From contig JBOHCT010000116.1 of assembly GCA_050699055.1 (NCBI GenBank), forward strand, positions 1 through 13,876: DNA of 13,876 bases, given 5' to 3'. Under the pieces are notes generated by a model, which worked only from the letters and a program-made list of their open reading frames with translations, searched no databases and had not been told where the DNA came from. The DNA is from JBOHCT01 sp050699055. GTDB taxonomy: Bacteria > Actinomycetota > Actinomycetes > Streptosporangiales > JBOHCT01. Of the stretch, positions 1 through 6,055 are shown piece by piece. Positions within the stretch are counted from its first letter, which is position 1, and every line of letters starts with the position of its first letter. Position numbers and translations under genes: made by a program.

Positions 1-796
1 CGACGACGGCGCGACGCAGGCCCTCGTCGCGGACGAGGTCGACCACCACCCACTCCGCGTACTCGCCGGCGAGCAGCCGGGCCGCCCGGTGCAGGGCGAC
101 CGGCTCCTGGAGCGAGTCCTCGTCGAGGAGCAGGCGGGTCATACGTGCCATCACGTCCAGCCGTCGAGCGGCGACGACGACCATCTCCTCGTCGAACTCT
201 GTCTCATCGGCCTCGGCGGTGGCAACGATCGGCGCCACGACAGCCACCAAAACGAGCGGGTGCTGGTCGCCGGGCACCTCGACGGGGGAAATCGACAGGT
301 GGACATCCTCGCAGCGCGCCCCGAGGACGAGGCGGCAGTCGATGAACGACGCCGTGCCGCCGTGGACAACGTTCGCGAGGTGGGATCGGAACACCGCCCG
401 CGCGGTCATGTCGACGAAGCCCGCGAACGTTCGGCCGACGACGAAATCGGCACCGGCACCGAGCAGGTCGAGTGCCGAGGGATTGGCTCGCCACACCGCG
501 CCCTCGTGGTCGACGAGGAGGCAGGGGACGGGCAGCTGCTGGAAGGCCGCCCGAAGCAGACGCTGCTCACGTCCCGTCGGGGACCGGCGCCGCCCCGAGC
601 CCGTCGTCTCCGCCTCCAGCGCGTCGCGGCACGCCTCGAACTCGCGCTCCGCGACGGAGAGCTCCGCGAAAGCGGCGTCCAGGATCGCCGGCGCCGTCTC
701 GGGGGAGCGATCCCGTGCCGTCCTGAGCGCCGACACCCTCCTGCTGAAGGCGGCCCGTTCCCGCTCGAGGGACCGCACATCGACCTGCTCAGACAC
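1..796 (-). CDS. PAS/GAF sensor protein, probably SpoIIE-family (PP2C) phosphatase, N-terminal part
   Basis: The reading frame starts at GTG 796 and stays open for 265 codons to the window edge, so the C-terminus is missing. AGGAGG (803-808) sits 6 nt upstream of the GTG and fixes the start. The first ~60 residues are charged and probably helical. A PAS-like domain follows at about residues 70-175, with the motifs LPVPCLLVDHEG and WRANPSALDLLG. From about residue 200 the sequence (RLDVMARMTRLLLDE, then a segment ending EWVVVDLVRDEG) looks like the start of a GAF domain. In actinobacteria this PAS-GAF order usually precedes a SpoIIE/PP2C phosphatase domain that acts on anti-anti-sigma factors, but a histidine kinase output would also fit, and the deciding domain lies outside the window. 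The sensor part is secure; the phosphatase call is inferred from architecture. Confidence 0.65.
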   Translation of the reverse strand, partial: MSEQVDVRSLERERAAFSRRVSALRTARDRSPETAPAILDAAFAELSVAEREFEACRDALEAETTGSGRRRSPTGREQRLLRAAFQQLPVPCLLVDHEGAVWRANPSALDLLGAGADFVVGRTFAGFVDMTARAVFRSHLANVVHGGTASFIDCRLVLGARCEDVHLSISPVEVPGDQHPLVLVAVVAPIVATAEADETEFDEEMVVVAARRLDVMARMTRLLLDEDSLQEPVALHRAARLLAGEYAEWVVVDLVRDEGLRRAVV

Positions 797-848
797 AGCG
801 GCCCTCCTCGCGTCGATGCCGGACTCAGCCCGAGCTCGCTTGCTTCCG

Positions 849-878
849 ACGTTAACCGATCCGTAAGGACAGTGTCAC
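849..878 (-). promoter_or_regulatory. Putative sigma-70-like promoter of the PAS/GAF sensor gene
   Basis: On the minus strand a -35-like GTGACA (873-878) is followed after 18 nt by a -10-like TAACGT (849-854). This leaves about 45 nt of leader before the AGGAGG ribosome-binding site and GTG start at 796. The match was read by eye and the spacing is 1 nt above optimal. Confidence 0.4.
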
Positions 879-933
879 CGGCCAGTTCGGGCCTTCTCGT
901 CCCGTCTCGGTTTCTGCCCTGGTCACCGGCCTA

Positions 934-1733
934 TCCGCCTGGAGTGAAGCCCCGCAAGCAGGTCAGGGAGCGCACGTTCACCGGCAGAAGGACGCCAACA
1001 CTCGGCTGCACGAGCTAGCCGGCGAATTGGCCGAGGGCCGGTACGTCGAGCCGAGTCGCGTGATCTTCGGCGACCGGCTCCGCGACGAGTGGTGGCCGGT
1101 CGCCAAGCGTGGAGACAAGCGCGGTCCGCTGCGGCCGGCGACGAGGGCGCTGTACGAACGCGTGATCGACGACAAGATCAGGACGCACAGTCTCGGGCGC
1201 ACGCCGCTGCAGGCGATCACCCCCCAGCAGCTGGAGAAGTTCTACGGCGACCTCGCTGAGGGCCGGCACGGCCAGCCGCTCGCCGAGGCCAGCGTGCAGG
1301 TGGTGCACTCGGTGTGCCACAACGCGCTCGCCAAGGCCGTCGACTGGGGGCCGCTGAATCACTCACCCGCCGAGCGGGTGAGCCCACCGACCCCAGACGC
1401 CCACGAGGTCAGGACCTGGACCGACACCCAGGACCGGTTGGTGTTCTGCCAGCCCAGCGGCGAGGTGCTGTCGCCGGACTCGGTATCCGGCATCTTCCGC
1501 CGGGCGGTGAAACGCCTGGACCGCCGCCACTGTCCCTACACGGCCTCAGGCACAGCTGGGCCACCAGCGCGGTGACGGCGGCATGGACCTTGATAGTCGT
1601 GAGCCGTCACCTCGGACACTCCAACACCCTCACCGCGCAGAGGCACTACGTGCGGAAGACCTCCGAGGCGGACCGCAAAGCGGTCGACGCGGTGGCGGAG
1701 CGTCGCCGCGCAGTTTCTGTGACCGGATTGTGA
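934..1733 (+). pseudogene. Decayed tyrosine site-specific recombinase (integrase) remnant
   Basis: Three pieces in different frames read together as one phage/ICE-type tyrosine integrase. Piece 1 (about 934-985) encodes KPRKQVRERTFTG. Piece 2 (about 988-1515) encodes DANTRLHELAGELAEGRYVEPSR, the SAM-like core-binding domain (ITPQQLEKFYGDL, HNALAKAVDWG), and then DRLVFCQPSGEVLSP. Piece 3 (about 1516-1733) encodes HGLRHSWAT, VSRHLGHSN and the nucleophile-region HYV, and ends at a TGA. Frame changes are needed near 981-988 and near 1515. Around 1430 the sequence jumps from the end of the core-binding domain to the late catalytic domain. That removes the roughly 90 residues that normally carry box I (TGxRRGE) and its catalytic arginine. 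The usual N-terminal start is also absent. The gene cannot make an active recombinase. No tRNA or att repeat is visible beside it. Confidence 0.85.
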
Positions 1734-1924
1734 TCACGGGGCTCATTTCCATGATCCAAATGGCGTGGACCGGGGGCGGAACCACCGGCGTTTGTTGTCC
1801 GACCCGTACCGAATGGCAACCCCGAACGGGACGTCTCGGGAGCTTCCACGCCTCGGATGTTTTCCTTCACGACCGAAGGGGGCACAACCGTTGATGGGCA
1901 ACGCCCTTCGTACACGGAATACAG

Positions 1925-2644
1925 ATGCTGACGGAGCGCATAGCGCGCGACCTCGCCTCGATCGGCCGGTTGGCCGCGGCCTCCCCTTCCGGGTCGCTAC
2001 ACCGGGCCGCGACGCTGGCGACCCGAGGCGTCCCTGGGTGCGCGGCCGCGTCTCTCGTCGTATGGGAGGGTGGCGAGCCTGCCGCGACGGCCGCCTCCCA
2101 CCCCGATGTGGGCCTGCTTCACGCGCTGGAGCAGCGGACAGGAGAAGGCCCGGCCATGGCCGCCACCTCCACCGGGGAGCACGTGCTAATCCCGGACGCG
2201 ATGCGGGACCGTCGCTGGCCACGATACGCCTGCGCCGCCGTGCGCTACGGCGTCCGCTCGACTCTCGCCCTCCCCCTCGTCGTCGACGCGACGCGGGTGA
2301 CGTGTTGTCTCCACAGCGCGCGGCCGGAGACGTTCGACGAGCGGGCCGTCGCGCCGCTGGGCGCCCTGCTCGGTGCCCAGATCGCGGTGATCTTCTCCAA
2401 CACCGGAGAGTACGAAGACGTCACGCGATCAACCACGCGGATGCGAGCAGCGCTCACCTCCCGCGCCGAGATCGACCAGGCCAAGGGAATCATCATGCAC
2501 ACCCGCGGATGCGACGCCGACGAGGCGTTCGCCGAGCTGCGGCGCGTGGGCGAGCGTTCGCAGCTGCGGGTTACCGAGGTGGCCCGCCGGATCGTGTCGG
2601 AGTACGCACACCGCCACCGGCGCAGGCGAAGGCACCGCGGTTAG
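1925..2644 (+). CDS. GAF-ANTAR domain transcription antitermination regulator
   Basis: A 239-residue protein. Residues about 20-158 form a GAF-like sensor domain with the motifs LEQRTGEGPA, VLIPDAMRDRRWPRYA and YGVRSTLALPL. Residues about 172-227 form an ANTAR RNA-binding domain with the hallmark AEIDQAKGIIMH, then DADEAFAELRRVGERSQL and VTEVARRIV. ANTAR proteins bind paired RNA hairpins in leader transcripts and prevent termination; the GAF domain presumably senses a small ligand or forms dimers. The C-terminus ends in a run of His and Arg (HRRRRRHRG), which could add nucleic-acid affinity. ATG 1925 is used because an in-frame stop at 1892 limits any extension, but its ribosome-binding site is weak. 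The gene ends 2 bp from the stop of the convergent membrane-protein gene. Its RNA targets are unknown. Confidence 0.9.
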   Translation: MLTERIARDLASIGRLAAASPSGSLHRAATLATRGVPGCAAASLVVWEGGEPAATAASHPDVGLLHALEQRTGEGPAMAATSTGEHVLIPDAMRDRRWPRYACAAVRYGVRSTLALPLVVDATRVTCCLHSARPETFDERAVAPLGALLGAQIAVIFSNTGEYEDVTRSTTRMRAALTSRAEIDQAKGIIMHTRGCDADEAFAELRRVGERSQLRVTEVARRIVSEYAHRHRRRRRHRG

Positions 2645-2646
2645 GC

Positions 2647-3174
2647 TCAGCCGCGTCGAGGCTCGGCTTCGCCCGAACCTTCCTCGGCGCGCGCTCCGTC
2701 GCCGCGCTGTACAGGGGCGGCCGTCCCCGACCCTGGGTCGGCCGCATCGACGGGCACGCCCGGATCGGCGGTGTTTGTCCCGGCGGTGTTTGTCCCGGCG
2801 GTGTTTGTCCCGGCGGTGTTTGTCCCGGCGGTGTTTGTCCCGGCGGTGTCGCTCCCTGCAGTCGCGGCCGGGCCGCCGATTCCACTCATCTCCGCGGTAC
2901 CCCCCGGATTGCCGGAATGGGCCTCGATCCGCCGACCGCTGCTGTACCCCGGAGGGAGCACGAAGCTGACCGTATCGTCCATGATCCTGACGACCGCACC
3001 GAGCGGGATACCGGCAAGGAAGGTGCCGGCACACACGAAGAGCAGCCACATAATGTGCAGGATCAGGGCGATGCCCCCGACCACGACACTCACGAGGATG
3101 AGAGCGACGACCGCCCACGACGCTGGCCTGCCATGGGGGTGTCCGTGCCCACCGCTCGTACGGGGCTCGCTCAT
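2647..3174 (-). CDS. Small two-helix membrane protein (DUF6704-like) with repetitive C-terminal tail
   Basis: A 175-residue protein. Residues 9-20 carry a His/Gly-rich motif (GHGHPHGRPASW). Two hydrophobic segments follow at about 20-40 and 43-63, then an amphipathic IMDD stretch. This resembles the small HG-motif membrane proteins common in actinobacteria (DUF6704-type, function unknown), which are usually about 75-110 residues. The extra ~100 residues are low-complexity, rich in Gly, Thr, Ala and Pro. They include five AGTNT pentapeptides at residues 111-135, encoded by a 15-bp DNA repeat. ATG 3174 is preferred over GTG 3189 because GGAGGGAG lies about 5-12 nt upstream of the ATG. The gene lies 61 bp downstream of pdxA on the same strand and may be read through from it. 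The tail probably extends into cytoplasm or periplasm; topology was not computed. Confidence 0.75.
   Translation of the reverse strand: MSEPRTSGGHGHPHGRPASWAVVALILVSVVVGGIALILHIMWLLFVCAGTFLAGIPLGAVVRIMDDTVSFVLPPGYSSGRRIEAHSGNPGGTAEMSGIGGPAATAGSDTAGTNTAGTNTAGTNTAGTNTAGTNTADPGVPVDAADPGSGTAAPVQRGDGARAEEGSGEAEPRRG
2767..2856. repeat. 15-bp tandem repeat, five perfect copies plus one degenerate copy
   Basis: The unit ggcggtgtttgtccc repeats without error five times (2767-2841), and a sixth diverged copy (ggcggtgtcgctccc) follows at 2842-2856. It lies inside the membrane-protein gene on the minus strand and encodes the pentapeptide AGTNT. The unit is a multiple of three, so gain or loss of copies would not break the frame. 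Confidence 0.97.
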
Positions 3175-3202
3175 CCGCACTCCCTCCACGTCACGATTGT
3201 GG

Positions 3203-3227
3203 ATGCCCTCGAGGTCCTACGCGAAAC
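3203..3227 (-). promoter_or_regulatory. Possible sigma-B/F-like promoter before the small membrane protein
   Basis: On the minus strand GTTT (3224-3227) is followed after 15 nt by GGGCAT (3203-3208). This resembles the actinobacterial stress-sigma pattern GTTT-N14-16-GGGTAT with one mismatch in the -10. It lies 29 bp upstream of ATG 3174. A short GC-rich match like this can arise by chance. Confidence 0.2.
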
Positions 3228-3235
3228 CATCGAGG

Positions 3236-4228
3236 TTACTCACCCGGAGCGAGCTCGACGGCCTGGCGGAGGGCCTCGAGCATGCTGCGCTCGTCGGCTC
3301 TGCCGGTTCCCGCGATGTCGAACGCGGTCCCGTGGTCGACTGAGGTACGGATCACCGGCAGCCCGACCGTGACATTCACGCCGGCCTCGAGACCGAGGAC
3401 CTTGACCGGGCCATGGCCCTGATCGTGGTACATCGCGACCACGAGGTCGAATTCCCCGCGGCCCGCGCGGAAGAAAACCGTGTCGGCCGGCAGCGGGCCC
3501 TCGGCATTGATCCCGGCACCGCCTGCGCGCTCGATACCCGGCGTCACCTTCTCCTCCTCCTCGCCCCTGCCGAACAGCCCGTGCTCGCCGGCGTGCGGGT
3601 TGATTCCGCACACCGCGATATGCGGGGCCCGGAGGCCCGCCGCCCGCAGGGCGGCATGGCCGCGCTCGATCGTTCGGTAGACGAGGCCAGAGTCGATCTT
3701 CGCCACCGCGTCGACGAGCCCGATGTGGGTCGTCACGTGGATCACCTTGAGTGTGGGGGTCGACAACATCATCGACACCTCCGGGGTGCCCGTCAGATCC
3801 GCGAGCATCTCCGTGTGGCCGGGGTAGGAGTGCCCGCCTGCCCGCAGGGCCTCCTTATTGAGCGGAGCCGTACAGATCGCGTCGGCCTCGCCGCCCCGCG
3901 CCAGCTCCACGGCCTTGGCGACGTACTGGTACGCGGCGTCGCCGGCGACCGCCGCCACCTCACCGAAAGGCAGGTCGTCGGGGAGCAGGTCGAGGTCCAG
4001 ACAGTTGACGGTTCCTGCCGCGTACCGCGCGTCATCCGGTGTCTTGCAGGCACGCACGTGCACGCCCGCGCCGGTGATGTCACGGGCGCGCTCCAGCCGA
4101 CGCGCGTCCCCGATCACGAGGGCGCGACAGGTGTCGTGGACCTCCTCGTGCGCGAGCGCCTGCACGACGACCTCAGGGCCGACGCCAGCGCCGTCGCCCA
4201 TGGTGACCGCGACGACAGGTCGGGTCAT
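3236..4228 (-). CDS. pdxA2: PdxA2-like 4-phospho-D-threonate / D-erythronate 3-dehydrogenase
   Basis: A 330-residue member of the PdxA family, whose usual length it matches. The N-terminal VTMGDGAGVGPEV loop is present. The metal-site histidines known from the family are in place: H168 (VTTHIG), H212 (INPHAGE) and H268 (YHDQGH), plus H138 in HTEML. The C-terminal TSVDHGTAFDIAG signature is intact. Genuine PdxA makes pyridoxal phosphate from 4-phosphohydroxy-threonine. The paralogue PdxA2, found beside DUF1537 kinases, instead oxidises and decarboxylates 4-phospho-threonate or -erythronate to dihydroxyacetone phosphate. The kinase gene immediately upstream, 4 nt away, argues for PdxA2. The SD (GGGAGG) overlaps the kinase stop codon, so translation is probably coupled. 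The substrate stereochemistry cannot be read from the sequence. Confidence 0.88.
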   Translation of the reverse strand: MTRPVVAVTMGDGAGVGPEVVVQALAHEEVHDTCRALVIGDARRLERARDITGAGVHVRACKTPDDARYAAGTVNCLDLDLLPDDLPFGEVAAVAGDAAYQYVAKAVELARGGEADAICTAPLNKEALRAGGHSYPGHTEMLADLTGTPEVSMMLSTPTLKVIHVTTHIGLVDAVAKIDSGLVYRTIERGHAALRAAGLRAPHIAVCGINPHAGEHGLFGRGEEEEKVTPGIERAGGAGINAEGPLPADTVFFRAGRGEFDLVVAMYHDQGHGPVKVLGLEAGVNVTVGLPVIRTSVDHGTAFDIAGTGRADERSMLEALRQAVELAPGE

Positions 4229-4232
4229 GCGT

Positions 4233-5432
4233 TCATCCTCCCGCGCGGAGCGCGTCGTAGGCGTGGACGAGCGTCACGGTGTCGCCGAAGGCACCCGCCT
4301 TCGTCACGAGACGAACCTCGCCGTCGACACCCAGGCGACCGACGGCGACACCGGGCTCCACCTCACCATCGAGCTTAAACGCCGGGATCCCGGCGGCGTC
4401 GAGGACCGCCCGCACCGTCTCGCCGCCCGTCCCCACGAACCCGCCCAGGCCGGCCAGCCTGTCCCTCACGAGGGTGCCGACCGAGGAGGCGGCGCGGACG
4501 GCCCCCCGCTCCGTGCCGATCACCGCGCCCCGCGCGATGGTGAGGACCGCGTCGCCGCCGTCAAGGGCATGCCTGAGCGCCTCCTCCGACCCGCGGAAAG
4601 CCCGTCCGCCCGGGTCGAGCAGGGCCTCCGCGTCGACTGCGACCTCCCGTACCTGTCGCTCGTGCAGCAGGTGTCTCACCTGGCCGGCGGCGACCGCGCT
4701 CGGCGTGCCGACGACGACCAGGATCGATCCAGAGGTGGGGGCACGGCCTGCGCGCGACCCGCCGCGGGGGATGAGGCCCAGCGTGGCGGGAAGGTGCGCC
4801 GCGAGTCCCGCAGACCCCGCCCATACGACCGGCTCGGCGAGCGTGGCGCCCGCGCGCGCGATACGTCCCAGATCCGCGTCCGTCTCGGCGTCGCAGATCG
4901 CCACGCGTTCCGACGGGACCTCGGCGAGGGCGGTGCGCAACCGTGACCCGCGTACTGTCGCCACGTCGATCACGTGGGTGGGTACGCCCGCACGGAAGAG
5001 CAACGACGGAATGTCGCGTGGCGGGACGCCGTCCGCCTCGCGCCAGACGCCGGCCTCCGCCAGCCGTACGCCGTGGACGAAGAGGATCCCATCACGGACC
5101 GTACGGCCGGTCGCGGGGAACGCTGGGGCGGCGACGACCCGCCTGCCTGTCGCCTCGGCGATCGCCGCGAGCTCGGGCCCGACCGCGCCCCGAAGCGTGG
5201 AGTCGAGCTTCTTGTACAGCACTGAGGCCTCGACGTGCCGCCCCGCGGCACCGCCCGCCCGACGCGCCGCGTCTTCCCGCGAACGGCTCCGACCTTGGGT
5301 GTCGACGGCGAGGACCTGCCCGTCCCCTGACCCGTCGAGGCTCACGACCGTGTCCAGGCCCCTCCTGGCGAACGTCGCGCCGGTGTCGGCGGCCCCGGTG
5401 AGGTCGTCCGCGATGACCACGACCTCCGCCAC
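4233..5432 (-). CDS. dtnK: DUF1537 four-carbon acid sugar kinase (D-threonate/D-erythronate kinase-like)
   Basis: A 399-residue protein with both DUF1537 domains. The N-terminal substrate domain has ADDLTGAADTG (residues 8-18) and YKKLDSTLRG (73-82). The C-terminal nucleotide-binding domain has VVVGTPSAVAAGQ (about 239-251), GTGGET (334-339) and KAGAFG (378-383). The family phosphorylates the 4-hydroxyl of C4 sugar acids such as D-threonate, L-threonate or D-erythronate, using ATP. The product is the substrate of the PdxA2-type dehydrogenase encoded next, completing a short route to dihydroxyacetone phosphate. The GTG start at 5432 is supported by GAGGT about 9 nt upstream and by the conserved ADDLTG near the N-terminus. 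It lies 131 bp downstream of lutC on the same strand; co-transcription is possible but not shown. The exact substrate is open, so the symbol is by analogy. Confidence 0.88.
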   Translation of the reverse strand: MAEVVVIADDLTGAADTGATFARRGLDTVVSLDGSGDGQVLAVDTQGRSRSREDAARRAGGAAGRHVEASVLYKKLDSTLRGAVGPELAAIAEATGRRVVAAPAFPATGRTVRDGILFVHGVRLAEAGVWREADGVPPRDIPSLLFRAGVPTHVIDVATVRGSRLRTALAEVPSERVAICDAETDADLGRIARAGATLAEPVVWAGSAGLAAHLPATLGLIPRGGSRAGRAPTSGSILVVVGTPSAVAAGQVRHLLHERQVREVAVDAEALLDPGGRAFRGSEEALRHALDGGDAVLTIARGAVIGTERGAVRAASSVGTLVRDRLAGLGGFVGTGGETVRAVLDAAGIPAFKLDGEVEPGVAVGRLGVDGEVRLVTKAGAFGDTVTLVHAYDALRAGG

Positions 5433-5450
5433 CGCCTACCTCGCCGCCAC

Positions 5451-5493
5451 ATCTGAAGGAGCGCGCCACCCGCGACCCGTACCCTCGGACATC
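5451..5493. repeat. Dispersed ~43-bp intergenic repeat, copy C
   Basis: By hand alignment this stretch matches 11748-11790 at 33 of 43 positions, with the uninterrupted core gcgccacccgcgac shared. It lies in the lutC-dtnK gap. It is in the same orientation as the two copies between the dehydratase and gntR genes. Confidence 0.65.
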
Positions 5494-5498
5494 GTCCG

Positions 5499-5514
5499 CG
5501 GCCCCCGGGGGCCG
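5499..5514. other. Perfect 16-bp GC palindrome in the lutC-dtnK gap
   Basis: cggcccccgggggccg is its own reverse complement. As RNA it could fold into a 6-bp, very GC-rich stem with a 4-nt loop about 50 nt past the lutC stop. It could weaken read-through from lutABC into dtnK. It has no U-tract, so it is not a classical intrinsic terminator, and a regulator-binding palindrome is an alternative. Confidence 0.35.
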
Positions 5515-5563
5515 TACGACAAGACGCGCCGCCGCGGGCGCACTCGCTCAGCCACCCCGACAC

Positions 5564-6055
5564 TCAGATCGCGTACAGGATCACGTGGACCTCGCGGGGC
5601 CCGTGGACGCCGCGGACGAGCGTGAGCTCGATGTCGCCGGAATGGCTCGGCCCCGTGATGAAGTACATGCCGGACGGGGTCGGCCTGAGACCGGCGAGCC
5701 GGTCGACGGCGTCCGCGAAGGTCGCGACGAGCCGGCCCTGTGACACGAGCGCGACGTGGACGGGCGGCACGAGCGAGGTGCTGCGCGCGCGGTCGCGATC
5801 GCACACCAGTGCCAGCGTGCCGGTCTCCGCAACGGCCGCGACCGCGGAGGTCAGCCCGAGCTCCGCCTGCCACGGGTCGTCGACGACCTTGAGACCCTCG
5901 GCCGCGCCCTCGAGGTCGGGGTCATGGTCGATGACGACCGGCGCGTCGCCCACGAGAGTACGCACCTCGGCAAGGGCCTGCTCCCGGGAGTCGACCAGGT
6001 GCGCCTCCCCGTCGACCTCGGCGAGCTCCGCCGCGAAACGCTCGGTCAGGGTCAC
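5564..6055 (-). CDS. lutC: LutC-type LUD-domain protein, L-lactate utilisation
   Basis: A 163-residue LUD (DUF162) protein. The family core is visible as SAVAAVAETGTLAL, then TSLVPPVHVALV and ITGPSHSGDIELTLVRGVHGP near the C-terminus. LutC is the non-iron-sulfur subunit of the LutABC complex that oxidises L-lactate to pyruvate in the cytoplasm. It is shorter than the 200-240 residues of many homologues, as often seen in actinobacteria; the N-terminal region is the reduced part. The GTG start at 6055 is chosen because it overlaps the lutB stop as GTGA, the same arrangement used at the two preceding junctions, and because homology begins just after it. The reading frame remains open upstream inside lutB, but that stretch is an overlap artefact. 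It is the last gene of the larA-lutABC run. Confidence 0.9.
   Translation of the reverse strand: MTLTERFAAELAEVDGEAHLVDSREQALAEVRTLVGDAPVVIDHDPDLEGAAEGLKVVDDPWQAELGLTSAVAAVAETGTLALVCDRDRARSTSLVPPVHVALVSQGRLVATFADAVDRLAGLRPTPSGMYFITGPSHSGDIELTLVRGVHGPREVHVILYAI

Noticed and set aside
89..1018. A 309-codon open frame on the plus strand
   Set aside because: It is antisense to the PAS/GAF sensor gene; only its final ~25 codons are meaningful, as the first piece of the integrase relic.
2767..2856. Possible CRISPR array
   Set aside because: Units are 15 bp, directly adjacent with no spacers, and lie inside a coding sequence.
1765..3372. A 535-codon open frame on the plus strand
   Set aside because: It runs across the ANTAR gene in another frame and antisense to the membrane-protein gene. 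Its VCPGG repeats are only the antisense reading of the 15-bp repeat.
4279..5625. A 448-codon open frame on the plus strand opposite dtnK
   Set aside because: Low-complexity Arg/Pro/Ser/Thr translation typical of antisense frames in high-GC DNA.
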